Assembly (NCBI RefSeq): GCF_046036945.1
Contig: NZ_JBJQOQ010000006.1
Coordinates: 129,056-193,055, forward strand
Origin: Brevibacillus_C sp046036945
GTDB taxonomy: Bacteria; Bacillota; Bacilli; Brevibacillales; Brevibacillaceae
Reading direction: 5' to 3'
DNA length: 64,000 bases
In this document: piece after piece, positions 25,766 to 32,841 of the stretch
Layout: each line of letters begins with the position of its first letter
How positions within the stretch are numbered: the stretch's first letter is position 1
Notes under the pieces: model-generated
Seen by the model: the letters and a program-made list of their open reading frames with translations, nothing else
The model's database searches: none
What the model was told of the DNA's origin: nothing
Program-made: the position numbers and the translations under genes

Positions 25766-25790
25766 TGTTTGTGAACCAAATATGAACTTT
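25766..25790 (-). promoter_or_regulatory. Tandem 11-bp repeat upstream of the exporter gene
   Basis: On the minus strand GTTCATATTTG is followed directly by GTTCACAAACA, two half-sites in register with an 11-bp period. OmpR/PhoB regulators bind such repeats. It lies 60-85 bp before the exporter ATG. Confidence 0.45.
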
Positions 25791-25805
25791 TGCGCCGTTG
25801 AAAAG

Positions 25806-25836
25806 AAAAAGAGCTTGGACAAGAAGATCCAAACTC
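25806..25836 (-). terminator. Terminator after the TudS-like gene
   Basis: GAG-TTTGGA pairs with TCCAAGCTC on the minus strand, with an 8-base loop and one mismatch, followed by TTTTT. It lies 25 bp past the stop codon. Confidence 0.7.
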
Positions 25837-25860
25837 GGAATGGATAACAACGAATCGCGC

Positions 25861-26331
25861 TTATACCGAGTCGCGTTTGTGCGTCTCCGGCTGGAAAACG
25901 GGGTCGCTGGTATCAGGCAAATACCACCAATTGGGCAGTGTGATATCGTTTTCCGCCAGCAGGCTTTGAAATTCCTCCATAAAGACGCCTTTGCCGGGAT
26001 CACACGAAGGACTGGAACCAATCCCGACGGTGCCGATCAATTCATACCCGCTGTTCTTGTAGGCGAGGAGCTGGTCGACTACCGGCTGGAGAATCCTGCG
26101 GCAGTGGCTGCGGTACTCTTGGGTATCGTACTGCTGATAAGTCATCGGAGGCCGGTCCAGGCCCAGATAGGTAAACTCCGGGCAGGGAAGCTGAACAATC
26201 CCGTACCCCTGGTCAAGCGCCCAGTCCGTCACAGAGGGGATCATCCCCATTGCCCTTGCTTCTGCTTCGATAACGGTATTCTGATTGAGGATGCAGTGTG
26301 AGACGACGAGGATTTTACGGCTTCTGCGCAA
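25861..26331 (-). CDS. TudS-related putative desulfidase
   Basis: A 156-residue protein with cysteines at 13 (SHCILN), 50 (PCPEF), 77 (SHCRR) and 110 (SPSCD). Three of these match the pattern that holds the [4Fe-4S] cluster in thiouracil desulfurase TudS (DUF523 group). TudS removes sulfur from thiolated nucleobases. The gene overlaps the upstream ECF-type membrane gene by 17 bp, so the two are made together. I recall the same pairing in Clostridioides difficile (CD3072-CD3073). Desulfuration of an imported thio-compound is a sensible hypothesis. Confidence 0.7.
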   Translation of the reverse strand: MRRSRKILVVSHCILNQNTVIEAEARAMGMIPSVTDWALDQGYGIVQLPCPEFTYLGLDRPPMTYQQYDTQEYRSHCRRILQPVVDQLLAYKNSGYELIGTVGIGSSPSCDPGKGVFMEEFQSLLAENDITLPNWWYLPDTSDPVFQPETHKRDSV

Positions 26332-26893
26332 TGATCTTATCTCCCTTCAACATAAACTGCTGAAACAGCGGCACTCTCCAGAGCAAAAACAGGACGAAGA
26401 GACAAGTGCCGATTTTATCGACGATATTTCCCGCTATGCGCGACAGAAAGGTGGAAGCAAATATCCCTTCTCCGGTCGCGCGCAGCCACAGTACGAGCAG
26501 GTCGGTGCCGCTGCCGGTCAATCCTCCGTACACAGCGACGGCAATCGGCGTCCCGATCAGCGGGGCCACGATGGAGAGCAGGATTCCCGTCCCGACCGCC
26601 ACATACCACTTGCGAAAATCGAATTTTCTCGCGATGAAACCGACCAAGAGCCCGACGACGACACTGACGATGACGAAGGGCACTCCCTTTGGATTGGATA
26701 AGCCTTGCAGCAGGTTCGTTAGCATGCCGGCAGCCGCTCCCCACCAGGGTCCGAACAGTACGGCGACCAGGACGGTGCCAATCGTATCGAGGAACAGCAG
26801 CGGAATTTTAAAGGTCTGAACGAAGAAAGCCAAGACAAGATTGATGGCAACGCCCAGCGCGGTAAAATTTACCGCCATGGTTTTTGTTTTCAT
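26315..26893 (-). CDS. ECF transporter S-component-like membrane protein
   Basis: A 192-residue protein with five to six hydrophobic helices. The first half shows the ECF S-component character (FLDTIGTVLVAVLFGPWWGA, TNLLQGL). S components bind vitamins or nucleobase-like molecules and share an energising module encoded elsewhere. The ATG at 26893 with AAAGGAATGG upstream is chosen; the longer frame runs into the end of the DUF2207 gene. Overlap with the TudS-like gene points to uptake of a thiolated base or cofactor. No EcfA/EcfT genes lie in this window. Confidence 0.7.
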   Translation of the reverse strand: MKTKTMAVNFTALGVAINLVLAFFVQTFKIPLLFLDTIGTVLVAVLFGPWWGAAAGMLTNLLQGLSNPKGVPFVIVSVVVGLLVGFIARKFDFRKWYVAVGTGILLSIVAPLIGTPIAVAVYGGLTGSGTDLLVLWLRATGEGIFASTFLSRIAGNIVDKIGTCLFVLFLLWRVPLFQQFMLKGDKIIAQKP

Positions 26894-26924
26894 GTTTCCA
26901 TTCCTTTCACCATTTATTTCCATT

Positions 26925-28868
26925 TCAGAAAGCCCCTGTCCCTCCGTCTCCACCTCCTCCTCCGGAATCCCCAGAGATGTAGCCTCCGCTATCCGATCCC
27001 GCTCCCGATGAGGAATAAAGATGATTCATTCTAGCCGGCGGATGGCTTTGCATATACAGGAAGGCTGAGATTCCGGCGCTGCCAAGCAAAGGCGACAATT
27101 CGCTGTCCGCCTCATAGCCCTCCTGACTTTCGCGGCGAAGAGAGGACGGCACAGCTTCCAGCAGAAGCGACAGCTCCGTCAGCCGTTCCAAACGGTTTGG
27201 CTCGCTCTCTGTCGTCCATTTTCCAGCTTTTAATCGGCGGCGGAAAGCACAGATGGCGCAGCGAAGACGGGCCGCTTCCCATGAAAGTGTCGAATCGGGA
27301 ATCGCAGCTGCGAACACAAAACTGCAAGCGAGGAACCCGGTATAAGCACCGAAGGCCAAGTCGTACTGAAGCAAAGCGGCTGCAAAAAAGCACCCGAGCA
27401 AATAGACGAACATCCGCCATCTGCGCGCTCCTCGAAAGCCAGCCCAGATAGCACCTGCGGCCAGCAATCCGCCTGCTGTGACAAGTCCGCCCCTTGAAGC
27501 CACATCCATGTAGTACAGGCAGAGGATCGTCACTGCATGGACCCAGGCCAACCCGCGGATCAACAGGCGGGGTGGGAAGCTGTCCCTGGCATAATGGACA
27601 TATGGTTCACTCTCGGCGAGAGCTAAGTACCACTCTTCATGGAAGCTTTTCAACTGCTGCCACCGTTTGTGGTATGCTCCGAGACCTTTCCCCGCCTTCC
27701 TCTCCTTGTCCGTAGGCCCGGTATACTTATCGATCGTATAGGAGTAGATTCGGCCATGCTGGGTAAACAGCCGCTTGACCATCATGCGGTCGGGGCCGGG
27801 CAATTGCTCCGGACTGCCCCGGAAGACGAACTTGAGATTCACTTTTGGCGCTTTTGGGTCACCCAAAAACCGTTTGGCGGGCGCAGCTTCCTCCAGGGTA
27901 AGCTGGCCCCGCCGGCGAAGGGAGAACAGCCCGGCCAGAATATCCTTTTCCTTCAATTTTCCTCTACGGTACAAATAAGTGGCCGCCAGTGGATCGATCT
28001 GTTCGACTTCCTCTTGGGCGATGGACTTGCGGCCGAACCAAGCCGGGATTTTCCTCCACCAGATCAGGACGGCCGCTGTCGCGAAGAGGAGAACAATGCT
28101 TAGACCATGCAGAAGTGTTGCGGCCAGCCCGAATGTAACTTGCCTTTCCGCCAATTTCTGTGCATACTTCTCTTCCCGATTCAGGATTTCGGTCAGGGAA
28201 ACATTCGCGGGATTGATCGGCATATCTGCCAGGAATGACGACGGAAACAGCACGTGAATCTCCGCATTCCCGTTTGCCGCCAGTACCTCGTTCTTATAGT
28301 GAACCACAGGCGACTCTATGTCCGTCAGCGTTCCGCCGGTTCTGTCCTTCAGAAACGCATGAACCTCCCCTTCTTTGAACCCTTCGGGAAGCACGATGTC
28401 GATGGAGACGTGATGAATGTCCTGGACATTATTCTCAAAAAACTTCCAATCCAGCTCGCCGGTCTCGGAGTACCGCGAGGCAGCACGATCGATCCGATAG
28501 CGGTAATAAACCCGCTTCGTTTCATCTTTGGCCGAATTGAAAATATAGTACGTATCATTGCTGTCGTCCCTCGTCACTTCAAGCCGCGGAAGACCTTCGT
28601 ACGAAAACGTGCCAAGCGGTTTGCCCTCCGGCGGTATGTACGCTTCAAAGAATTCGATTCCTTCCTGTCCGGAATCGATATACCTTTTCATGCCGTTGAA
28701 CTGCCCTTTGAAGGTATACGCCATGATTTCTTCCACGTATAAATCGCCGTCCGGCATCACATATGCCTTCACATCCGCCCGATCCATCGAGTATTCCTTG
28801 TCGCCTGAGCACCCGCTGCCAAGCACGGCCAGCAGAAGCAGCGAAAGCACTATCAGCCATTTTCTCAT
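26925..28868 (-). CDS. DUF2207-domain membrane protein
   Basis: A 647-residue protein with a lipoprotein-like or cleavable signal at the N-terminus (AVLGSGC). An extracytoplasmic DUF2207 domain spans residues 25-245 (YVEEIMAYTFKGQFNGMKR). One transmembrane helix lies near residue 255, a cytoplasmic part follows, and two more helices lie near residues 450-525. The C-terminal tail is Gly/Ser-rich (SGGGGGDGGTG), as is usual in this family. The ATG at 28868 follows CAAGGTGATGAA. Function is unknown. Confidence 0.8.
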   Translation of the reverse strand: MRKWLIVLSLLLLAVLGSGCSGDKEYSMDRADVKAYVMPDGDLYVEEIMAYTFKGQFNGMKRYIDSGQEGIEFFEAYIPPEGKPLGTFSYEGLPRLEVTRDDSNDTYYIFNSAKDETKRVYYRYRIDRAASRYSETGELDWKFFENNVQDIHHVSIDIVLPEGFKEGEVHAFLKDRTGGTLTDIESPVVHYKNEVLAANGNAEIHVLFPSSFLADMPINPANVSLTEILNREEKYAQKLAERQVTFGLAATLLHGLSIVLLFATAAVLIWWRKIPAWFGRKSIAQEEVEQIDPLAATYLYRRGKLKEKDILAGLFSLRRRGQLTLEEAAPAKRFLGDPKAPKVNLKFVFRGSPEQLPGPDRMMVKRLFTQHGRIYSYTIDKYTGPTDKERKAGKGLGAYHKRWQQLKSFHEEWYLALAESEPYVHYARDSFPPRLLIRGLAWVHAVTILCLYYMDVASRGGLVTAGGLLAAGAIWAGFRGARRWRMFVYLLGCFFAAALLQYDLAFGAYTGFLACSFVFAAAIPDSTLSWEAARLRCAICAFRRRLKAGKWTTESEPNRLERLTELSLLLEAVPSSLRRESQEGYEADSELSPLLGSAGISAFLYMQSHPPARMNHLYSSSGAGSDSGGYISGDSGGGGGDGGTGAF

Positions 28869-29023
28869 TTCATCACCTTGGGTCTTTCGTAGACAATGAT
28901 GTCTGTTTACGGGATTTTCCCTGTACCTTATAATTACGTTGGACAACCGTTTCCGTTTCGTACAGGAGAGCTGCGCTCTTCCTATCCATACTGTATCATT
29001 CGGGGATTAGAATTTTCAATTTT

Positions 29024-29052
29024 TTGTAAGAGAGCTGAAACACCATTATAAT
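29024..29052 (+). promoter_or_regulatory. Sigma-A promoter of the permease gene
   Basis: TTGTAA (29024-29029), a 17-bp spacer and a perfect TATAAT (29047-29052) lie 27 bp before the ATG. Confidence 0.8.
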
Positions 29053-29079
29053 AGAAAAAAGAAAGGGGGGAAAATTGTG

Positions 29080-30159
29080 ATGCAACCGAATCTTACCCAA
29101 GATCAACACCCTGCCCGCTCTGCCTGGACAGCTCGCACCTGGGCCGGGATTCTCCTCTTTTTTGCCCTGGCTGCGGCCGGTTTGTTCTGGGCCAAGTGGC
29201 AGCCGTATTTTTACAAAACGCTCACGGCGGCAAAAGAGCATTCCATCGGCAAATCGATTCTTCTGGATGGCAGCTCCGGCATTCCCGCTCCTTCATGGGA
29301 AGCGGCCTGGAGTTATTCCGTTACGTATTTTCTCGCGGTGTGGAAAGCGCTCCTGGTAGCGGCGATCCTCGCTTCACTCGTACAGGTGCTGATACCGCGC
29401 GATTGGATTTCACGGCTGCTCGGATCAACCCGTTTCGCCAGCACGTTACGGGGCGGTTTGCTCTCGCTGCCCGGCATGATGTGCACCTGCTGTGCTGCTC
29501 CGATCGTCTCCGGGCTGCGCAAGTGCTCCAGCTCGGTGGGTTCCGCGGCAGCCTTCTGGTTTGGCAATACCGCGCTTAATCCGGCCGTCCTCATCTTTAT
29601 GTTTTTTGTCCTGGGCTGGAAGTTCACCCTGCTGCGCTTCGTTCTCGGCGTTGTTCTGGTGTTTGGGGTCACCACCCTGGCCAATCGGCTGGCAAAAGAC
29701 CAGTCTGTCGCAGAACCGCTGCCGACCTCGTTCCAACCGGAGGCACTGCCTGACGAGGGCAGCTTCCTGACTCGTTGGCTCAAGGCTTTAGGCAAGATGG
29801 TCTTCAGCATGACCCCGCTGTACATCTTGACCGTGCTGGCCCTTGGCGCCGCCCGCGCCTGGCTGTTCCCGGCGATGGACGTGAATCTGGCGGACAGCTT
29901 CTGGCTGATCGTAGTGATGGCAGTCGCCGGTACGCTGTTTGTGATCCCGACTGCCGCGGAAATTCCGATTGTACAGAGCATGATTGCCATGGGGCTGGGC
30001 ACCGGCCCGGCCGCGGCGCTGATGATCACCCTGCCGGTTATCAGTCTGCCTTCGATTTTGCTGGTGCGAAAGGCTTTTCCGGCGAAAGTACTTGCTTTCT
30101 TCGCGGTCAGCGTCATTGTCCTGGGAATTGTCGCAGGGCTGATCGGCAGCTTATTTTAG
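29080..30159 (+). CDS. Permease of the ArsP/UPF0718 (SO_0444-like) family
   Basis: A 359-residue membrane protein with eight or more hydrophobic segments and the duplicated permease core. A cysteine cluster PGMMCTCCAAPIVSGLRK lies near residue 135, then FGNTALNPAVLIF, and the second half has VIPTAAEIPIVQSM. Members export organoarsenicals or soft metals such as copper and zinc; the exposed cysteines fit a thiophilic substrate. The ATG after GAAAGGGGGGAAAATTGTG is preferred to the GTG one codon earlier. It is a single gene with its own promoter and terminator. Confidence 0.8.
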   Translation: MQPNLTQDQHPARSAWTARTWAGILLFFALAAAGLFWAKWQPYFYKTLTAAKEHSIGKSILLDGSSGIPAPSWEAAWSYSVTYFLAVWKALLVAAILASLVQVLIPRDWISRLLGSTRFASTLRGGLLSLPGMMCTCCAAPIVSGLRKCSSSVGSAAAFWFGNTALNPAVLIFMFFVLGWKFTLLRFVLGVVLVFGVTTLANRLAKDQSVAEPLPTSFQPEALPDEGSFLTRWLKALGKMVFSMTPLYILTVLALGAARAWLFPAMDVNLADSFWLIVVMAVAGTLFVIPTAAEIPIVQSMIAMGLGTGPAAALMITLPVISLPSILLVRKAFPAKVLAFFAVSVIVLGIVAGLIGSLF

Positions 30160-30162
30160 AGC

Positions 30163-30209
30163 GAAATGGTGAACAGGGTGAGCGGCATGCTCACTCTGTT
30201 CACTATTTC
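30163..30209 (+). terminator. Stem-loop after the permease gene
   Basis: GTGAACAGGGTGAGC (30169-30183) pairs with GCTCACTCTGTTCAC (30189-30203) with one mismatch, and flanking GAAAT/ATTTC extends it. The T-tract is weak, so termination may be partial. Confidence 0.65.
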
Positions 30210-30303
30210 GTAAAACATTCGACGTCAGCCTGTAACAATTACCTGTTTCCTCTCTCTTCCATTCTTGTTACTTTAGTAGATGGCAAAGGAGGAAAGAAAG
30301 GAA

Positions 30304-30510
30304 ATGAAAACCATTATTCGGCTAAGTCAGGTAAACGCTCATGACTTTCAGGAACTGCTGATATTGACCCATTTTTCCAAGTTTTATATTCGTCCGCAGT
30401 TGGATGGAAAGGTAGAATTCGTCTTTTCTGCTCTATCCGACTACCAGGAAAAGCTGCTGAGCCACCTGTTGCGGGAGTACACCCCTTATTTGGTTACTTT
30501 GGAAAATTAG
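30304..30510 (+). CDS. Small conserved-looking protein of unknown function
   Basis: A 68-residue protein starting at the ATG after AAAGGAGGAAAGAAAGGAA. It appears to have mixed strand-helix character and no Cys or membrane segment (KTIIRLSQVNAHDF, then QEKLLSHLLREY). The size and pattern suggest a small cytoplasmic regulator, but no family is recognised. The in-frame ATG at 30280 overlaps the ribosome binding region and is less likely. It stands between the permease and a two-component system. Confidence 0.6.
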   Translation: MKTIIRLSQVNAHDFQELLILTHFSKFYIRPQLDGKVEFVFSALSDYQEKLLSHLLREYTPYLVTLEN

Positions 30511-30688
30511 TTCAGCTTCGACTATTTCTATATGACATCGCTTCGTTCTTGCTACCTTCCCTCCACCACTCTTCCAACTCTTCCATTCCCAGCGATTCAT
30601 GCTAACTCACCCTGTTTGCAAAACCTTAAACCGCCAAGAGCATGTGTAGGTTATAATGAGAGTATCAAATTGACAGGAGAATTCCGAC

Positions 30689-32113
30689 ATGATGGTCTTG
30701 GTTTTGTTGGCGATTTGGGCACTCGGATTGCTGGTGCTCTTCACCGATCCGAAAAGAACCTCTACCCGCTTTGCGAGTGCCACGGCATTTGTGGGAGGCG
30801 GCGGCTTTTTCTCCGCCGTGATTGATGAGACCCTGTTTCCCCACATGCAGCATTACGCCGCGCAGCATCCATCACTTGCGGCGGCGCTGGAGATTTGCAG
30901 CCGCTTGGCCTCCTTTATCTGTCAGGTCGGGCTTCCGTACTGCTTTCTGATGTTTGCCGTTCACTCCAGCGAAACGTTCACCCGGACGTCGAAGCGAATC
31001 ATCCAGTACGCCGCTCTGGTACCGCCGCTGATCATGCTGATGATTACCCCGATCTATCCCGTGCTGCAGTTCAACTACTGGATCATGATCGCGTGGGTCA
31101 TCCCGTATTTCCTCGCGGCCTGCTGGATCCTCGTTCAGCTGTACCGGAATGAAAAAGACCCGCTGGTCAAACGGAACCGCTTGTACACCAACATCCTGAT
31201 CATCGTTCCGCTGGTCTTCGTCTTCACGCTGATCTACATCATGCGGACGCAAAACAACTATGACGCCTGGCGCTACAACAGCCTGATCGTCGGAATCCAG
31301 TTTCTGCTGATTTTATTCATTAGTGTGAAATACGGTTTCCTGGGTGTGAAGCTGCGCGTAGAAAAGCGCCGTCTGGACAGCACGCTGCGGGCAATGACCT
31401 CGGGAGCGCAAATCGTCAACCACACGATTAAAAATGAAGTGGGCAAAATCTCGCTGTATGCAGACCGCATCGACTCCTACGCCGAAGAAACGAACCAGGT
31501 GGCATTGCGGGAAGATGTCCGGGTCCTGATGAATTCAGCCCAGCATCTCCTCGATATGATGAACCGGATTCAGGGGCAGCTGCGGGAGGTGGCGCTGCAG
31601 GAGTCCGTCGTCAACCCGAGCGATGTCGCCCGGCTGGTGCTGCACGATCTTCAGCCGTACATCGACGCGCAGCATATCGATGTCGTCACCGAGCTGGATG
31701 ATGCGCTATGGTTGAAGTGCGATGCCGTACAGCTCAGGGAGATTCTTACCAACCTCTGCCACAATTCCCTCGAAGCGATGAAGACAGGCGGAACTCTCAC
31801 GCTTCAGGTGTTTTTGTCCAAGAAGCACCTGGCCATCGCCGTATCGGACACAGGAGTCGGCATAGCCAAAGAGAACCTGCCCCACGTGCTTGACCCATTT
31901 TTTTCGACCAAGAAGACCGGTCAAAACTTCGGACTGGGACTGTCCTACTGCTACAACGCGATGCAAAAACACCAGGGCTCATTAGAAATATACAGTCTCC
32001 CCGGCGAAGGAACGACGATCTTCCTGTACTTTCCGCGCAAGCGCGTCGTCTCGCCGGAGAGCTTCGCTGCCAAGGAGGCGCTTCATGGAGAAAATACGCG
32101 TATTTATTGTTGA
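30689..32113 (+). CDS. Membrane sensor histidine kinase (paired with LuxR-type regulator)
   Basis: A 474-residue kinase whose first ~215 residues form about six or seven transmembrane helices without a large outside domain, so it probably senses the membrane itself. The phosphoacceptor is H245 in IVNHTIKNEVGKI. The ATPase domain shows NLCHNSLEAMKTGG, DTGVGIAKENL and FGLGLSYCYNAMQKH. It overlaps the response-regulator gene by 29 bp. The genes immediately downstream make an Aas/LplT-like lipid repair pair. Control of phospholipid remodelling is therefore the favoured role, by analogy with DesK but not by close similarity. Confidence 0.85.
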   Translation: MMVLVLLAIWALGLLVLFTDPKRTSTRFASATAFVGGGGFFSAVIDETLFPHMQHYAAQHPSLAAALEICSRLASFICQVGLPYCFLMFAVHSSETFTRTSKRIIQYAALVPPLIMLMITPIYPVLQFNYWIMIAWVIPYFLAACWILVQLYRNEKDPLVKRNRLYTNILIIVPLVFVFTLIYIMRTQNNYDAWRYNSLIVGIQFLLILFISVKYGFLGVKLRVEKRRLDSTLRAMTSGAQIVNHTIKNEVGKISLYADRIDSYAEETNQVALREDVRVLMNSAQHLLDMMNRIQGQLREVALQESVVNPSDVARLVLHDLQPYIDAQHIDVVTELDDALWLKCDAVQLREILTNLCHNSLEAMKTGGTLTLQVFLSKKHLAIAVSDTGVGIAKENLPHVLDPFFSTKKTGQNFGLGLSYCYNAMQKHQGSLEIYSLPGEGTTIFLYFPRKRVVSPESFAAKEALHGENTRIYC

Positions 32114-32723
32114 GGACGACCCGGACTGGCTAAAGGGTCTGGCGGACTATCTGGAAAAGCAGGTGGATCTCGCCGTCGTCGGCACCGCCCCGACCAAGGA
32201 AGCGGCCCTGGCGTGGTTCCGTCAGATGGATGCCGATGTCGTCCTGATGGACATCAATCTGACCGAGAACAATCTCGACGGCATCGAAGCGGCACTGGAG
32301 CTGACCGAACTTCGCTCCGACTGCAAGCTGATCATGCTCACCTCCCTGACAGCGGATGATGTGATCATCGAGGCCTTTTCCGCAGGGGCCGTCAATTACA
32401 TCGGAAAGTCCGACTTCAAGGAGATTCCCGAGGCGATTCGCACCGCCCACAGCCGTCAATCGTCGATCCATCCTACAGCTGCCGCCGTTTTGCGCCAGGA
32501 ATTTCTGCGGCTGAAAAACGAGGAAGACCAGAAGCTGCTGTCTCCGGCGGAAAAGGAGCTGCTGCAGCTCATTCACCAGGGGCAGACCCAATCGCAAATC
32601 GAAAAAACCCTGCACATCACCAAGCGGACGATCAAAAACCACATCAACCGGATTCTAAAAAAAATGGGCGTCAAAACGAGCAAAGAAGCGGCCGCCAAAG
32701 CCAAGCAAAAACGGCTGTTCTGA
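32085..32723 (+). CDS. NarL/LuxR-family response regulator
   Basis: A 212-residue regulator with a receiver domain (E10-D11-D12, phosphoacceptor D56 in VVLMDINL, K in IGKSD). The C-terminal LuxR helix-turn-helix lies at about 150-205 (LSPAEKELLQLIHQG, TKRTIKNHINRILKKMGV). It begins inside the kinase gene. The GGTACT direct repeats 26 bp after its stop are a candidate binding site controlling the downstream lipid genes. Confidence 0.9.
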   Translation: MEKIRVFIVEDDPDWLKGLADYLEKQVDLAVVGTAPTKEAALAWFRQMDADVVLMDINLTENNLDGIEAALELTELRSDCKLIMLTSLTADDVIIEAFSAGAVNYIGKSDFKEIPEAIRTAHSRQSSIHPTAAAVLRQEFLRLKNEEDQKLLSPAEKELLQLIHQGQTQSQIEKTLHITKRTIKNHINRILKKMGVKTSKEAAAKAKQKRLF

Positions 32724-32748
32724 ATTTGGTCCCAAGACTTTTGACCCC

Positions 32749-32770
32749 GGTACTATGCAAAGTTGGTACT
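32749..32770 (+). promoter_or_regulatory. GGTACT direct repeat upstream of the aas-like gene
   Basis: GGTACT occurs at 32749-32754 and again at 32765-32770, a 16-bp period, with TTGACC just before the first copy. It lies between the response regulator gene and its presumed target genes, where an operator is expected. Confidence 0.4.
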
Positions 32771-32783
32771 TTTTTTACTTTTG

Positions 32784-32841
32784 CCACACCTTAGAATGAA
32801 AGCTATAAGCAATCATTCTTTTCTAAAGGGTGTGGTTTTTT
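32784..32841 (+). promoter_or_regulatory. Terminator-like hairpin hiding the aas ribosome binding site
   Basis: CCACACC (32784-32790) pairs with GGTGTGG (32829-32835), and AGAATGA (32793-32799) with TCATTCT (32813-32819). Six T residues follow and abut the ATG. The only ribosome binding site, AAAGGG at 32826, lies on the 3' side of the stem. The element could terminate the kinase-regulator transcript and also gate translation of the acyltransferase gene. Confidence 0.6.
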
